Notes: generated by a model from the sequence alone, not told the origin. Counted from the first letter of the stretch, positions 32,590 to 42,521 are shown. The stretch: 64,000 nt of DNA from Alicycliphilus sp. UBA6560 (GCA_002434305.1 DJJU01000006.1:620001-684000), one strand, 5' to 3'. A program made the numbers and translations.

Positions 32590-32602
32590 GCCGCCCTCAA
32601 TC

Positions 32603-32643
32603 AAAAAAGCCGGGCTGCCCTTGAAGGCAGCCCGGCTTTTTTT
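32603..32643 (+). terminator. Terminator between cheW and ppa
   Basis: AAAAAAGCCGGGCTGCC, six-base loop, GGCAGCCCGGCTTTTTTT. The symmetric A and T runs make it bidirectional, serving the convergent ppa gene too. Confidence 0.95.
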
Positions 32644-32648
32644 ATGTC

Positions 32649-32700
32649 TTTTCGGCCTCCAGCGCTTATCTGGCAAGCGCTGGCAGCTATCTATTCAATA
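32649..32700. repeat. Dispersed stem-loop repeat between cheW and ppa
   Basis: TTTTCGGCCTCCAGCGCTTA, short loop, CAAGCGCTGGCAGCTATC: near-consensus, next to the terminator. Confidence 0.85.
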
Positions 32701-32710
32701 GCAAAAACAA

Positions 32711-33247
32711 TCAAGCCTGCGCCTTGCCGTAGTTGGCCACGCCGTCGGTCAGCTCCTTGTGCGCGGCCTCCAGGCCTTCCCAGCCCAGCACCTTGACCCA
32801 CTTGCCTTCTTCCAGGTCCTTGTAGTGCTCGAAGAAATGGGTGATGGCCTTGAGCTGCATGGGGTTCACGTCCTGCAGGCTCTTGATGCCCTCCCAGGCC
32901 TTGAGGATCTTGGCCGTGGGCACGGCCAGCACCTTGCCGTCCACGCCGGACTCGTCTTCCATCTTCAGGATGCCCAGCGCGCGGCAGGGCACGACCACGC
33001 CGGGCTGCAGCGGATAGGGGGTCAGCACCAGCACGTCCACCGGGTCGCCGTCGCCCGACAGGGTCTGCGGCACGTAACCGTAGTTGCAGGGGTAGTGCAT
33101 GGCGACGCTGATGAAACGGTCCACGAACACCGCGCCCGAGTCCTTGTCCACTTCGTACTTGATGGGATCGGCCTCCGCGGGGATCTCGATCACCACGTTG
33201 AAGGATTCGGGCAGCTTGGAGCCGGGCTTGACTAGGTTCAGCGACAT
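32711..33247 (-). CDS. ppa: Inorganic pyrophosphatase (family I)
   Basis: Hydrolyses pyrophosphate in the cytoplasm. The 178-residue protein has [19 protein letters not shown], the catalytic acidic cluster [10 protein letters not shown] and [18 protein letters not shown], all typical of soluble Mg-dependent family I enzymes. The start MSLNLVKPG matches homologues. It is a monocistronic gene convergent with cheW. Confidence 0.97.
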   Translation of the reverse strand: MSLNLVKPGSKLPESFNVVIEIPAEADPIKYEVDKDSGAVFVDRFISVAMHYPCNYGYVPQTLSGDGDPVDVLVLTPYPLQPGVVVPCRALGILKMEDESGVDGKVLAVPTAKILKAWEGIKSLQDVNPMQLKAITHFFEHYKDLEEGKWVKVLGWEGLEAAHKELTDGVANYGKAQA

Positions 33248-33424
33248 GATGGTTGTTGGGGATTCAGGGAAGAAAACAGGCCGCCTGCAGCGCGGTGGCT
33301 GCGGCGGCGCAGGGGCGAATTTTAGGCCCATGCCCTTGCGCCGAACTTGCGGCCCTGCCGGCGGCGTCTTTTCCCCGCGCGCAGGCGACTGCACAGTGCG
33401 GGCAGCTGCCGCACAATCGCACCC

Positions 33425-34858
33425 ATGCAACTGCACTACATCGCCAACGCGGGCATCGCCTCCACCTCGGGCCGCACCATCCCTGTGGTCGACCCCTCCG
33501 ACGGCCAGCCCTTCGATGAAATCCAGCGCGGCACCGCCGAGGACATCGACGCCGCCGTGCGCGCGGCGCGCCAGTGCTTCGACAGCGTCTACAGCCGCAT
33601 GGCGCCGGTCGAGCGCGGCCGGCTGCTGGCCCGCCTGTCGGCCCTGGTGGCCGAGCATGCCGACGAGCTGGCGGCCCTGGAGCAGCGCGACTGCGGCAAG
33701 CCCACGCGCCAGGCGCGCGCCGATGCCCTGGCCCTGGCGCGCTACTTCGAGTTCTACGCCGGCGCCTGCGACAAGCTACATGGCGAGACCATTCCCTATG
33801 CCGACGGCTACAGCGTGCTGACCTGGCGCGAGCCCCACGGCGTCACGGGCCACATCGTGCCGTGGAACTACCCCATGCAGATCTTCGGGCGCTGCGTGGG
33901 CGCGGCCCTGGCCGCGGGCAACGTCTGCGTCGTGAAGCCCGCCGAGGACGCCTGCCTGTCCCTGCTGCGCGTGGCCGAACTGGCCGCCGAGGCCGGCTTT
34001 CCCGCCGGGGCGCTGAACATCGTCACCGGCTACGGCCACGAGGTGGGCGACGCCCTGGCGCGCCACCCGGGCATCCAGCACATCAGCTTCACCGGCAGCC
34101 CCAACGTGGGCACGCTGATCCAGCAGACCGCCGCCGAGCGCCACTGCCCCGTGACACTGGAGCTGGGCGGCAAGAGCCCGCAGATCGTCTTTGCCGACGC
34201 CGACCTGGACGCGGCCGTGCCCACCCTGGTCAACGCCATCATCCAGAACGCCGGCCAGACGTGCTCGGCCGGCTCGCGCGTGCTGATCGACTCCGTGATC
34301 TACGAGCCGCTGCTGGAGCGGCTGGGCCGCGCCTTCGAGGCCCTGCGCGTGGGCCCGGCCGCCATGGACCTGGACCTGGGCCCGCTGATCCGCCAGAGCC
34401 AGCAGCAGCGCGTGTGGGACTTTCTGTCCGACGCGCAGGTCGCCGGCATCCCGCTGGTGGCCCAGGGCACGGTGGTCGAGGAAGCGCCCGACACCGGCTT
34501 CTACCAGGCCCCCGCCCTGCTGCGCGACGTGCCGCCCGACCACCGCCTGGCGCAGGAAGAAGTCTTCGGCCCGGTGCTGGCCGCCATGTCGTTCGAGGAC
34601 GAGGACCACGCCGTGCAGCTGGCCAACGGCACGCCCTACGGCCTGGTGGCCGGCGTGTGGACGCGCGACGGCGCGCGCCAGCTGCGCATGGCCCGGCGCG
34701 TGGCCGCCGGCCAGGTGTTCATCAACAACTACGGCGCGGCCGGCGGCGTGGAGCTGCCCTTCGGTGGCGTGAAGTCCAGCGGCCACGGGCGCGAAAAGGG
34801 CTTCGAGGCGCTGTACGGCTTCACCACGCTCAAGACCGTGGCCATCCGCCACGGCTGA
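33425..34858 (+). CDS. NAD(P)-dependent aldehyde dehydrogenase
   Basis: A 477-residue ALDH-superfamily enzyme: cofactor segment [20 protein letters not shown], general base Glu246 in LELGGKSP, and nucleophile Cys280 in GQTCSAGSR. Conserved [12 protein letters not shown] and [14 protein letters not shown] follow. The substrate is uncertain; betaine-aldehyde, aminobutyraldehyde and other aliphatic aldehyde dehydrogenases share this pattern. ATG at 33425 is chosen at the conserved N-terminus. A CACAAT hexamer ends seven bases before it, so a very short or absent leader is possible. Confidence 0.9.
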   Translation: MQLHYIANAGIASTSGRTIPVVDPSDGQPFDEIQRGTAEDIDAAVRAARQCFDSVYSRMAPVERGRLLARLSALVAEHADELAALEQRDCGKPTRQARADALALARYFEFYAGACDKLHGETIPYADGYSVLTWREPHGVTGHIVPWNYPMQIFGRCVGAALAAGNVCVVKPAEDACLSLLRVAELAAEAGFPAGALNIVTGYGHEVGDALARHPGIQHISFTGSPNVGTLIQQTAAERHCPVTLELGGKSPQIVFADADLDAAVPTLVNAIIQNAGQTCSAGSRVLIDSVIYEPLLERLGRAFEALRVGPAAMDLDLGPLIRQSQQQRVWDFLSDAQVAGIPLVAQGTVVEEAPDTGFYQAPALLRDVPPDHRLAQEEVFGPVLAAMSFEDEDHAVQLANGTPYGLVAGVWTRDGARQLRMARRVAAGQVFINNYGAAGGVELPFGGVKSSGHGREKGFEALYGFTTLKTVAIRHG

Positions 34859-34928
34859 AGGCCGCTCCTCCTCTGTCTGTTTCTCTTTTGCCGGCGCCTG
34901 CGTGCGCCGGCTGCCTTTGCGCCGTTCC

Positions 34929-35486
34929 ATGCCTTTGTCCGCCCCCGCCCCCCGCACCGCCCGCCACGTCCGCCGCGTCACCTACCAGGGTTTCGAGCGC
35001 GAGGACGGCCTGTGGGACATCGAGGGGGAATTGCACGACAGCAAGACCTACGAGCGGCCCTCGCTGCAAGCCCCCGGCGGGGTGCATCCGGCGGGCGTGC
35101 CCATCCACCACATGTGGCTGCGCGTGACGGTGGACCGCCAGCTGGTGGTGCAGGCCATCGAATCGGCCATGGACGCCCACCCGCTGGGCGGCTGCACGGC
35201 GGCGCAGCGGGCGCTGCAGGCCATGGTGGGCAGCAGCATGGCGCGCGGCTGGCGCCAGGCCATCCAGACGCACCTGGGTGGCGTGGCCGGCTGCACGCAC
35301 CTGCGCGAACTGCTGTTCAACCTGGCCACCGCCGCCTTCCAGTCCGTGCAGGGCGCCTTCCAGAGCACGGGCGACGAGCCACCGCGCCACCTGGGCCAAT
35401 GCACCGGCTGGGACTTCGCCGGCGAGGGCGTGCGCCTGCACTACCCGCAGTTCTACCAGGGCGCGGTGGTTGCGGCCGACTCCTGA
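34929..35486 (+). CDS. DUF2889 protein
   Basis: A 185-residue cytoplasmic protein that I place in DUF2889 on the pattern of its first half (ARHVRRVTYQGFEREDGLWD, EGELHDSKTY, HHMWLRVTVD) and the HLGGVAGCTHLRELL block. No function is established. It lies 70 bases after the aldehyde dehydrogenase on the same strand; cotranscription is possible. Confidence 0.75.
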   Translation: MPLSAPAPRTARHVRRVTYQGFEREDGLWDIEGELHDSKTYERPSLQAPGGVHPAGVPIHHMWLRVTVDRQLVVQAIESAMDAHPLGGCTAAQRALQAMVGSSMARGWRQAIQTHLGGVAGCTHLRELLFNLATAAFQSVQGAFQSTGDEPPRHLGQCTGWDFAGEGVRLHYPQFYQGAVVAADS

Positions 35487-35534
35487 AAAGATAGCTGCCA
35501 GCGCTTGTCCAGCAAGGGCTGGAGGCACTTTTTA
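35486..35534. repeat. Dispersed stem-loop repeat after the DUF2889 gene
   Basis: AAAAGATAGCTGCCAGCGCT, TGTCCAGCAA, GGGCTGGAGGCA: one mismatch in the right arm (CAAGGGCTGG). Confidence 0.8.
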
Positions 35535-35560
35535 TATAAAACCCGTGGCGTGGCCGCGCG

Positions 35561-36406
35561 TCAGCCCAGCACGTCCTTGAGCGCCGCCTCGTACAGGCCG
35601 GTCAGCTCGTCCATCACCTCCAGCAGCCGTTCGCTGGTGGTGGCCACGTCCTCCAGGCCACGCATGTCGGGCGCGCGCTTCAAGGCCGCGTCGAAGAACA
35701 CCCACTGCGCCTGGCCCAGCTCCAGCGCCGAGCGGATGGCCGGCGTGCTGATGGGCGCGGCCGTCAGCTGCGCCAGCGCGGCCTGAAACTCGGCCGAGTC
35801 CTGCGCCATCTGCCCACGCACCCCGCCGCCGCCCAGCCCGGCCGCCGCCAGGCCGTAGTCGCGTGCAAGCCGCTGCGACAGCATGCGCTGCCGTCCGGCG
35901 GTGTTGACCAGCCTGGCCGAAGGTGCCGGGGCCAGCTGCTCCAGCGCCTGCGTGGCCTTGTCGGCCGTGGCCAGCATGTAGTCGGCCTGCTTGCTGGCGG
36001 TCAGGTAGGTGTCCTTGGCGGGCGCCTGGGCCAGCAGCGCGTCCAGCTGCCCGGCGCTCTTGCGCACCTCGGCCAGCAGACGCGCCACCTCGGGCGGCCA
36101 GCCCTGCTCGTCCAGGTCCTGCAGGCCCGAGCGGATCTGCTTGCGTGCCAGCTCCAGCACCTCGCGCGAGCGCAGGGGCGCCACCTGCAGGTACAGCTGG
36201 CCGTAGGCCTTCACCGCGCGCTGCGACAGCGCGCGAAAGCGCGCCGTGCGGTTGATGGCCGTGGCCAGCGCCAGGCGCGCCTGGGCCGACAGCGGCAGCG
36301 CCGGCGCCAGCAGCACGGCCGCGGCGGCACGCAGGGCGTTGCGCCGGCTGCGCCGGCAGGAAGCGGCGCCGGGCGCCGGGCTGGGTCGGAAGGAGGAGCA
36401 AGGCAT
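35561..36406 (-). CDS. Exported protein with tandem PilJ/NIT-like sensor repeats
   Basis: A 281-residue protein with an N-terminal export signal (RRNALRAAAAVLLAPALPL) and two PilJ-type helical repeats: INRTARFRALSQRAVKAYGQ near 51-70 and NTAGRQRMLSQRLARDYG near 168-185. The AGRQRMLSQR motif is the hallmark of PilJ/NarX-like periplasmic sensor bundles. No HAMP, MCP or kinase domain follows, so this is a sensor-only periplasmic protein. It diverges from moaA, which makes a link to molybdoenzyme or nitrate physiology conceivable but unproven. Confidence 0.75.
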   Translation of the reverse strand: MPCSSFRPSPAPGAASCRRSRRNALRAAAAVLLAPALPLSAQARLALATAINRTARFRALSQRAVKAYGQLYLQVAPLRSREVLELARKQIRSGLQDLDEQGWPPEVARLLAEVRKSAGQLDALLAQAPAKDTYLTASKQADYMLATADKATQALEQLAPAPSARLVNTAGRQRMLSQRLARDYGLAAAGLGGGGVRGQMAQDSAEFQAALAQLTAAPISTPAIRSALELGQAQWVFFDAALKRAPDMRGLEDVATTSERLLEVMDELTGLYEAALKDVLG

Positions 36407-36541
36407 GGGCGAAATTCTCCGAGCCGCCCGGGCCGCGGCACCTGACCTGCCTCAAATGCTGGCCGCGCGTCGCCTTGATACGCATCAAGCAGCTAAGCCG
36501 CACGGGCCGCCGTGGACAAGGCGATGGGGCACAATTTGCCC

Positions 36542-37684
36542 ATGGCTGAACGTGTCATCCCTATCGTGGACCGGCGGGCGGCGGTGCTCGCGCCCGAGTC
36601 GCTGGCCCTGGCCGGCCTGCCCCCGGCCAGCGGCACGCTGCTGGACACGCGCGGCCGGCCGCTGCGCGACCTGCGCATCAGCGTCACGGACCGGTGCAAC
36701 TTCCGCTGCAGCTACTGCATGCCCAAGGAAGTGTTCGACAAGGACTACCGCTACCTGCCGCACAGCGACCTGCTGAGCTTCGAGGAGATCACGCGCGTGG
36801 CACGGCTGTTCCTGGCCCACGGCGTGCGCAAGATCCGCCTGACGGGCGGCGAGCCCCTGCTGCGCAAGGACCTGGAGCGGCTGGTGGCCCAGCTGTCGGG
36901 CCTGCGCACGGTGGATGGCCGCGCCCCGGACCTGACGCTCACCACCAACGGCTCGCTGCTGGCGCGCAAGGCGCGGGCGCTGAAGGATGCCGGCCTGTCG
37001 CGCGTCACCGTCAGCCTGGACAGCCTGCAGGACGAGGTGTTTCGCCGCATGAACGACATGGATTTCCCCGTGGGCGAGGTGCTGGCCGGTATCGAGGCCG
37101 CCCGCGCGGTCGGCCTTGCGCACATCAAGGTCAACATGGTGGTCAAGCGGGGCACCAACGACCACGAGATTCTGCCCATGGCGCGGCACTTCCGCGGCAC
37201 GGGCATCACCCTGCGCTTTATCGAATACATGGATGTGGGCGCCACCAACGGCTGGCGCATGGACGAGGTGCTGCCGTCGGCGCAGGTGATCGAGCGCCTG
37301 CAGGCCGAGCTGCCGCTGGTGCCCCTGGCCGCCACCTCGCCCGGCGAGACCGCCAAGCGCTGGGGCTACGCCGACGCCCATGGCCGCCACGATCCGAGCC
37401 TGGGCGAGGTGGGAGTCATCAGCAGCGTCACCCAGGCCTTTTGCGGCGACTGCAACCGCGCCCGTCTGTCAATGGAGGGACGGCTGTACCTGTGTCTGTT
37501 CGCCACCCAGGGCTGGGACCTGCGCAGCCTGCTGCGCGGCGGCGCCGACGACGAGCAGGTGGAGGCGGCCATCGCCGGCATCTGGGGCCAGCGCAGCGAC
37601 CGCTATTCCGAGCTGCGCGCCAGCCTGCCCGCCGACACCGGCGTGGCCGCGCGCCGCATCGAGATGAGCTACATCGGCGGCTGA
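36542..37684 (+). CDS. moaA: GTP 3',8-cyclase MoaA
   Basis: Radical-SAM enzyme for the first step of molybdenum cofactor synthesis. The first cluster motif is CNFRCSYC (Cys52, 56, 59), followed by [19 protein letters not shown]; the C-terminal second cluster is in [11 protein letters not shown]. The 380-residue start at 36542 (MAERVIP) was chosen; GTG 36512 and ATG 36524 are in frame upstream. No ribosome-binding site is evident, and CACAAT lies six bases before the ATG, compatible with a leaderless mRNA. Its TGA overlaps the mobA ATG. Confidence 0.96.
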   Translation: MAERVIPIVDRRAAVLAPESLALAGLPPASGTLLDTRGRPLRDLRISVTDRCNFRCSYCMPKEVFDKDYRYLPHSDLLSFEEITRVARLFLAHGVRKIRLTGGEPLLRKDLERLVAQLSGLRTVDGRAPDLTLTTNGSLLARKARALKDAGLSRVTVSLDSLQDEVFRRMNDMDFPVGEVLAGIEAARAVGLAHIKVNMVVKRGTNDHEILPMARHFRGTGITLRFIEYMDVGATNGWRMDEVLPSAQVIERLQAELPLVPLAATSPGETAKRWGYADAHGRHDPSLGEVGVISSVTQAFCGDCNRARLSMEGRLYLCLFATQGWDLRSLLRGGADDEQVEAAIAGIWGQRSDRYSELRASLPADTGVAARRIEMSYIGG

Positions 37685-38325
37685 TGCAGCCGGCCGCCAT
37701 CCAAGACATTACCGCCCTGGTGCTGGCCGGCGGCCGCGGCACGCGCATGGGCGGCGTGGACAAAGGCCTGCAGCCCTTTCGCGGCCAGCCCCTGGCGCTG
37801 CATGCCGCGCGGCGCGTACAGCCGCAGGTGGCGGGGGTGATGCTGAATGCCAACCGGCATCTGGACAGGTATGGCGCCTGGGGCCTACCGGTTTGGCCGG
37901 ACGCGCAGGGCGAATTTGCCGGCCCCCTGGCCGGCTTTGCCGCCGGGTTGGGGCATTGCCTCACGCCATGGCTGCTCGCCGTGCCGTGCGATACACCGCT
38001 GTTTCCTGCCGACCTGGCCGCGCACTTGGCCAGCGCGGCGCATGAGGCCCGCGCGCCCATCGCCATGGCCGCGGCGCCCGACGCCACGGACGGCGCGGAC
38101 CCGCCGCAGCTGCGCACCCACGCCGTGTTCTGCCTGATGCACGTGTCGCTGCTGGATGACCTGCAGGCCTTTCTGCACGCCGGCGGGCGGCGCGTGCAGC
38201 AGTGGAGCGCACGCCATGGCTGCGCCACAGCGGCCTTCGACCGGCCGGGCGACGCGCCCGGCGCCTTCGCCAACGCCAACACGCTGGAGCAGCTGCGAGC
38301 GCTGGAAAGTCTGGCGCTTGGCTGA
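37684..38325 (+). CDS. mobA: Molybdenum cofactor guanylyltransferase MobA
   Basis: Adds GMP to molybdopterin to form the MGD cofactor. The 213-residue protein has the nucleotidyltransferase opening LVLAGGRGTRMGGVDKGL, GEFAGPLAGFAAGL, and the metal-binding Asp in LAVPCDTPLFP. Translationally coupled to moaA (ATGA overlap), so the two cofactor steps are co-expressed. Confidence 0.94.
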   Translation: MQPAAIQDITALVLAGGRGTRMGGVDKGLQPFRGQPLALHAARRVQPQVAGVMLNANRHLDRYGAWGLPVWPDAQGEFAGPLAGFAAGLGHCLTPWLLAVPCDTPLFPADLAAHLASAAHEARAPIAMAAAPDATDGADPPQLRTHAVFCLMHVSLLDDLQAFLHAGGRRVQQWSARHGCATAAFDRPGDAPGAFANANTLEQLRALESLALG

Positions 38326-38392
38326 CGGGCTTCGCGCCGCGTGGCCGATAAGGTCGGCCGCACGCCCACTCAAAATCAACAAGGACCAAACC

Positions 38393-38722
38393 ATGGCCTA
38401 TACGCCCACCCATCTGGAAACACCGCCGAGCCGCGAGGACGTGGACCGGCGCAAGGGCTTGGCGGTGCTGGAATTCGGCACGTCCTGGTGCGGGCACTGC
38501 CGTGGCGCCCAGCCCTTGATCGAACAGTTGCTCAAGGATCAGCCCCAGGTCGAGCACATCAAGGTAGAGGATGGCCCCGGCCGTCCGCTGGGGCGCAGCT
38601 ACCGCGTGAAGCTGTGGCCCACGCTGGTCTTTTTGAAGGACGGCCAGGAGGTCGCTCGCGTGGTGCGCCCGGAGACAGCGCAGGCGCTGGACGACGCCTT
38701 GGCGCAGCTCATCCCACTTTAG
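38393..38722 (+). CDS. Thioredoxin-family protein
   Basis: A 109-residue thioredoxin fold with active site WCGHC (Cys33, Cys36), a GHC rather than the classical GPC spacing, and the cis-Pro loop in [11 protein letters not shown]. No signal peptide, so cytoplasmic. AAGGA lies eight bases before the ATG. The last codons overlap the convergent rnhA stop by four bases. The acidic His-containing active site suggests a more oxidising redox potential than thioredoxin 1. Confidence 0.88.
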   Translation: MAYTPTHLETPPSREDVDRRKGLAVLEFGTSWCGHCRGAQPLIEQLLKDQPQVEHIKVEDGPGRPLGRSYRVKLWPTLVFLKDGQEVARVVRPETAQALDDALAQLIPL

Positions 38723-39168
38723 GCCGCAGCCAGCGCCTGCTCGACGCCCCGGTTCGCCAGCGCGTCGGCGCGTTCGTTGCCGGGGTCGCCCGCGTGGCCG
38801 CGCACCCAATGCCAGTCGATGGCGTGGCCGGCATCGTGTGCCAGACCGTCCAGCTGGCGCCATAGCTCGGCGTTCTTGACCGGCTGACCGGCGGCGGTGC
38901 GCCAGCCCTTTTTTTTCCAGCCGTGGATCCAGGACGTGATGCCCTGGCGCACGTACTGGCTGTCCAGGTACAGCTGCACCCGACAGGGCCGCTTGAGCGC
39001 CGCCAGCGCCTGAATGACGGCCATCAGTTCCATGCGGTTGTTGGTGGTGTTCAGCTCGCCGCCAAACATCTCCTTTTCCAGCGCACCCGCGCGCAGCACC
39101 ACGCCCCAGCCGCCGGGGCCGGGGTTGCCCTTGCAGGCGCCATCGGTATAGATCACCACCTCGGTCAA
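38719..39168 (-). CDS. rnhA: Ribonuclease HI
   Basis: Removes RNA from RNA-DNA hybrids. The 149-residue protein contains the catalytic acids in [37 protein letters not shown] and [10 protein letters not shown]. The start is read as TTG at 39168, preceded by GGAG with a six-base spacer; no ATG lies between the upstream stop and the conserved strand. It follows the methyltransferase gene at 39185 by 16 bases. Confidence 0.95.
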   Translation of the reverse strand: MTEVVIYTDGACKGNPGPGGWGVVLRAGALEKEMFGGELNTTNNRMELMAVIQALAALKRPCRVQLYLDSQYVRQGITSWIHGWKKKGWRTAAGQPVKNAELWRQLDGLAHDAGHAIDWHWVRGHAGDPGNERADALANRGVEQALAAA

Positions 39169-39184
39169 GAAAGACTCCAAACAA

Positions 39185-39967
39185 TCAATCACAGGAAGAA
39201 AAATGCATGCCCTGCTGCTGCGCCACCTGGGCCTGCGCGGCCAGGGGCGCAGCGGCCGTGCGCCAGCCGGGCTGCAGCAACCGCATGCCACGCACACGCT
39301 TGATCGCCACGGTGACGTAGCCGGCGCCCAGGATGGGCCACCAGCGCGCGCCCAGGCTGTCCATCCATTCGTAGCGCTGCAGCCAGCGTTCGCTGGCCAC
39401 GGCGGGGCGAAAGCACCCGAAGCTCACGCTCTCCAGCTCGAAATCCAAGAGCTCCAGCCAATCGCGCAACCTGCCCGGGGCAATGAACTCGCCCACGTCC
39501 GGCAGAAAGAGGCGCCCGCCCGCGCCCAGACGCTGGTACAGCCGGGCACGCTTTTGGTTGAAGCCCCACAGGCTCCAGGGGTTCAACCCGCCGATGACTA
39601 CGCGGCCCTCGGGCACCAGCACACGCTGCACCTCGCGCAGGGCGGCGTGCGGATCCACGCTCAGCTCCAGGGTATGGGGCATGAGCACCAGGTCCAAGCT
39701 GGCCACGGCGAAGGGCAGCATCACGGGCTCGGCGAGCAACGCGGCCGAAGTGCCGGCAAGGCTGCCCTCCTGCCCGCCCAGCGCCAGCCAGCGGTGCGGC
39801 ATGCGGTTGGCGCGCAGACCGTCCACGCCGGGCATGCCCAGCTGCAACGCATGAAAACCGAAGAGATCGGCCACCAGTTCGTCATAGCGCGCCTGCTCCC
39901 AGGCCAGCAGATGGCGCCCGGGGGGGGTATCGAACCAGTGATGCAAACCTATAATTTCGCCGCTCAT
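39185..39967 (-). CDS. SAM-dependent methyltransferase-like protein
   Basis: A 260-residue class I methyltransferase-like protein lying between gloB and rnhA, a conserved proteobacterial arrangement. [20 protein letters not shown] and [20 protein letters not shown] correspond to the post-motif II region of methyltransferase type 11 domains, while the glycine-rich motif I is weak ([13 protein letters not shown]), so catalytic activity is uncertain. Start codon ATG at 39967 shares the tetranucleotide CATG with the divergent gloB ATG. A TTG at 40000 would be the only upstream alternative. Confidence 0.78.
   Translation of the reverse strand: MSGEIIGLHHWFDTPPGRHLLAWEQARYDELVADLFGFHALQLGMPGVDGLRANRMPHRWLALGGQEGSLAGTSAALLAEPVMLPFAVASLDLVLMPHTLELSVDPHAALREVQRVLVPEGRVVIGGLNPWSLWGFNQKRARLYQRLGAGGRLFLPDVGEFIAPGRLRDWLELLDFELESVSFGCFRPAVASERWLQRYEWMDSLGARWWPILGAGYVTVAIKRVRGMRLLQPGWRTAAAPLAAQAQVAQQQGMHFSSCD
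39950..39955 (+). promoter_or_regulatory. TATAAT -10 box for gloB
   Basis: A perfect TATAAT lies inside the methyltransferase coding region, ending ten bases before the gloB ATG. Transcription would start within a few bases of the ATG. No convincing -35 hexamer is present. Confidence 0.55.
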
Positions 39968-40739
39968 GAAGTTGCTGCCGCTGCCCGCCTTTGCCGACAA
40001 CTACATCTGGATGCTGCAAGGCGCCCGGAGCGCCGTCGTTGTGGATCCCGGAGATGCTGCGCCTGTGCTGCAGGCTCTGCGCAACACCGGGCTGCCACTG
40101 GAGGCGATTTTAGTCACCCACCACCACGGCGATCACACCGGCGGGGTGGCCGAGCTGCGCCAGGCCACGGGCGCCGCCGTCTACGGCCCGGCTGCCGAGG
40201 ACACCCCCCTGCCGGCCACCCGCGTGCGCGGCGGTGATGCCGTCACGGTACTGGGCCTGCGCTTTGCCGTAATCGACGTGCCGGGCCACACGGCCGGCCA
40301 CATTGCCTACTACTGCGAGGACGCCCCCGGCGGGCCGCTGCTGTTTTGCGGCGACACGCTGTTTTCCGCCGGATGCGGACGGGTGTTCGAGGGCCAGCCG
40401 GCGCAGATGCTGGCCTCGCTGGAACGCCTGGCGGCGCTGGCGGACGACACCCGCGTCTGCTGCGCGCATGAGTACACCCTGTCCAACCTGAAATTTGCCC
40501 AGGCGGTGGAACCTTCCAGCGCCGCGGTGCTCCAGCACATCCTGCACTGCCGCAGCCTGCGCGAGCAGGGCCAGCCCACCCTGCCCTCGCAGCTGGCGCT
40601 GGAGCGGCAGATCAACCCTTTCCTGCGCACCCATGTGCCAGCCGTGGCCGAGGCGGCCCGGGGCTTCGACCCCGGAGTCGATATGGCATCGCCCGTGTCC
40701 GTCTTCGCGGCACTGCGCCAATGGAAGAACGAGTTCTGA
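39966..40739 (+). CDS. gloB: Hydroxyacylglutathione hydrolase (glyoxalase II)
   Basis: Hydrolyses S-lactoylglutathione in methylglyoxal detoxification. The 257-residue metallo-beta-lactamase-fold protein has the metal motif THHHGDHTGG, GHTAGHIAYY, FCGDTLFSAGCGR and CAHEYTLSNLKFA, the last diagnostic for glyoxalase II. The start matches the family N-terminus ([15 protein letters not shown]). There is no room for a conventional ribosome-binding site independent of the divergent gene. Its TGA overlaps the mltD ATG. Confidence 0.97.
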   Translation: MKLLPLPAFADNYIWMLQGARSAVVVDPGDAAPVLQALRNTGLPLEAILVTHHHGDHTGGVAELRQATGAAVYGPAAEDTPLPATRVRGGDAVTVLGLRFAVIDVPGHTAGHIAYYCEDAPGGPLLFCGDTLFSAGCGRVFEGQPAQMLASLERLAALADDTRVCCAHEYTLSNLKFAQAVEPSSAAVLQHILHCRSLREQGQPTLPSQLALERQINPFLRTHVPAVAEAARGFDPGVDMASPVSVFAALRQWKNEF

Positions 40740-42274
40740 TGAGATTCCTGCACCTGTTGATGCTCGCCAGCCTGCTGTGGCTGACGGGCTGCGCCACCAC
40801 CGGCACTCCCAGCGAAACCACCACTCCTACCGAGCCGGCGGCCCACACCCCGCTCTACCCTTCGGGCCCCCTGAGTCCCATCGCCACGGGCGCCGCAGGC
40901 TCCATGGCGGTAGCCGGCATCGACGCGCCATCCGACCTGTGGGATCGCATCCGCCGCGGCTTTGCCATGCCCGACCTGCTGGGCGAGCAGGTGGCCGACC
41001 GCGAGCAGTGGTATGCCAGCCGCCCCGACTACATGCAGCGCATGACCGAGCGCTCGCGCAAGTACCTGTTCCACATTGTCGAGGAGCTGGAGCGCCGCGG
41101 CATGCCCACCGAGCTGGCGCTGCTGCCCTACATCGAGAGCGCCTTCAACCCGCAGGCCGTCTCCAGCGCCAAGGCCGCCGGCATGTGGCAGTTCATGCCG
41201 GCCACCGGCACCTATTTCGACTTGAAGCAGAACGCCTTCCGCGACGACCGGCGCGACGTGCTGGCCTCCACCCGCGCGGCGCTGGACTACCTGCAAAAGC
41301 TCTATGGCATGTTCGGCGACTGGCACCTGGCCCTGGCCGCCTACAACTGGGGCGAGGGCAGCGTGGCACGTGCCATCGCCAAGAATGAAAAGCAGGGCCT
41401 GGGCACCACCTACCCCGAGCTGAATATGCCTGCCGAAACGCGCATGTATGTGCCCAAGCTGCAGGCCGTGAAGAACATCGTGGCCAACCCCGAGCGGTTT
41501 GGCGCTGATCTGCCGCTGATCGAGAACCACCCTTACTTCCAGAGCGTGGAGATCACCCGCGACATCGACGTGTCCCTGGTGGCCAGCCTGGCCGGCATTC
41601 GCGAGGAGGACTTCCGCGCGCTCAACCCCTCGCTGCACCGCCCTGTCATCCTGGCCGCCGGCATGCCGCAGATCCTGCTGCCCTGGGACAACGCCCAGGT
41701 CTTCCGGCGCAACCTGCAAGCCCACAGCGAGGGCCAGTACGCCAGCTGGACGGTCTGGTCCGTGCCCACCAATATGTCCGTGTCCGCCGCCGCGCAACGC
41801 GCCGGCATGAGCGAGGCCGACCTGCGCCAGATCAACGGCATCCCGCCGCGCATGATGATCAAGGCCGGCTCGGCCCTGATGGTGCCGCGCGCCGCCACCA
41901 CGCGCCAGGACGTGTCCAGCCATCTGGCGGACAACGGCCAGATCGCCTTCACGCCCGAGGTCGTCACGCGCCGCACCACCGTGCGCGCCGGCAAGCGCGG
42001 CGAAACGGTGGCCAGCATTGCCAAGCGCTACAAGGTCAGCGCCGCCGACGTGGCCGACTGGAACGATGTGAAGACCTCCAGCCGCTTCAAGGCCGGCGAG
42101 GCCGTGGTGATGTACCTGCCCGTGCGCCTGGCCTCCACGTCGCTGGCGCGCACCAGCAGCAAGCAGCCCGCCGCCAAGGCCGGCTCCCGCAAGGCGGCCA
42201 AGGGCGGTACGGCCGTCAGGACGGCAACCGCCGCCCCGCGCGCCGCGGGCAAGACGCGCGTGCGCTCGCGTTAA
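40739..42274 (+). CDS. mltD: Membrane-bound lytic murein transglycosylase D
   Basis: A 511-residue lipoprotein: signal peptide with lipobox LTGC, then an SLT domain (LPYIESAFNPQAVSSAKAAG, MWQFMPATG, LALAAYNWGEG; catalytic Glu in YIES), and two LysM-type segments, the last with GETVASIAKRYKVSAADVAD. The C-terminus is a basic Ala/Lys-rich tail. It cleaves peptidoglycan glycan strands at the outer membrane. Coupled to gloB by an ATGA overlap, the usual proteobacterial gloB-mltD order. Confidence 0.95.
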   Translation: MRFLHLLMLASLLWLTGCATTGTPSETTTPTEPAAHTPLYPSGPLSPIATGAAGSMAVAGIDAPSDLWDRIRRGFAMPDLLGEQVADREQWYASRPDYMQRMTERSRKYLFHIVEELERRGMPTELALLPYIESAFNPQAVSSAKAAGMWQFMPATGTYFDLKQNAFRDDRRDVLASTRAALDYLQKLYGMFGDWHLALAAYNWGEGSVARAIAKNEKQGLGTTYPELNMPAETRMYVPKLQAVKNIVANPERFGADLPLIENHPYFQSVEITRDIDVSLVASLAGIREEDFRALNPSLHRPVILAAGMPQILLPWDNAQVFRRNLQAHSEGQYASWTVWSVPTNMSVSAAAQRAGMSEADLRQINGIPPRMMIKAGSALMVPRAATTRQDVSSHLADNGQIAFTPEVVTRRTTVRAGKRGETVASIAKRYKVSAADVADWNDVKTSSRFKAGEAVVMYLPVRLASTSLARTSSKQPAAKAGSRKAAKGGTAVRTATAAPRAAGKTRVRSR

Positions 42275-42289
42275 CGCTCCCGGCCCTGC

Positions 42290-42442
42290 CTACAGCCGCA
42301 GGGTATGCATGCCCAGCAGGCCCAGCACGCCGATCAGGATCAGGTACAGCGCCACGATCACGTTCAGCAGGCGCGGCATGATCAGGATCAGGATGCCGGC
42401 GATGAGGGCCACCAGGGGCCCGATGCTCAGGTTGAGTGTCAT
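42290..42442 (-). CDS. Small DUF3096-type membrane protein (50 residues)
   Basis: A 50-residue ORF, reading MTLNLSIGPLVALIAGILIL at its N-terminus, then IMPRLLNVIVALYLILIGVL and a short HTLRL tail. Two hydrophobic hairpin helices around a PRLLN turn match small DUF3096 membrane proteins. It lies convergent to mltD. Function is unknown. Confidence 0.75.
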   Translation of the reverse strand: MTLNLSIGPLVALIAGILILIMPRLLNVIVALYLILIGVLGLLGMHTLRL

Positions 42443-42521
42443 GGTGAAAAGCGCTTTCTTGTGTCAGGTGGGCGCCCCGCGGCGCAGGCGGCCACTGTAG
42501 CCGCGCCGCGCACCGCTGGCG

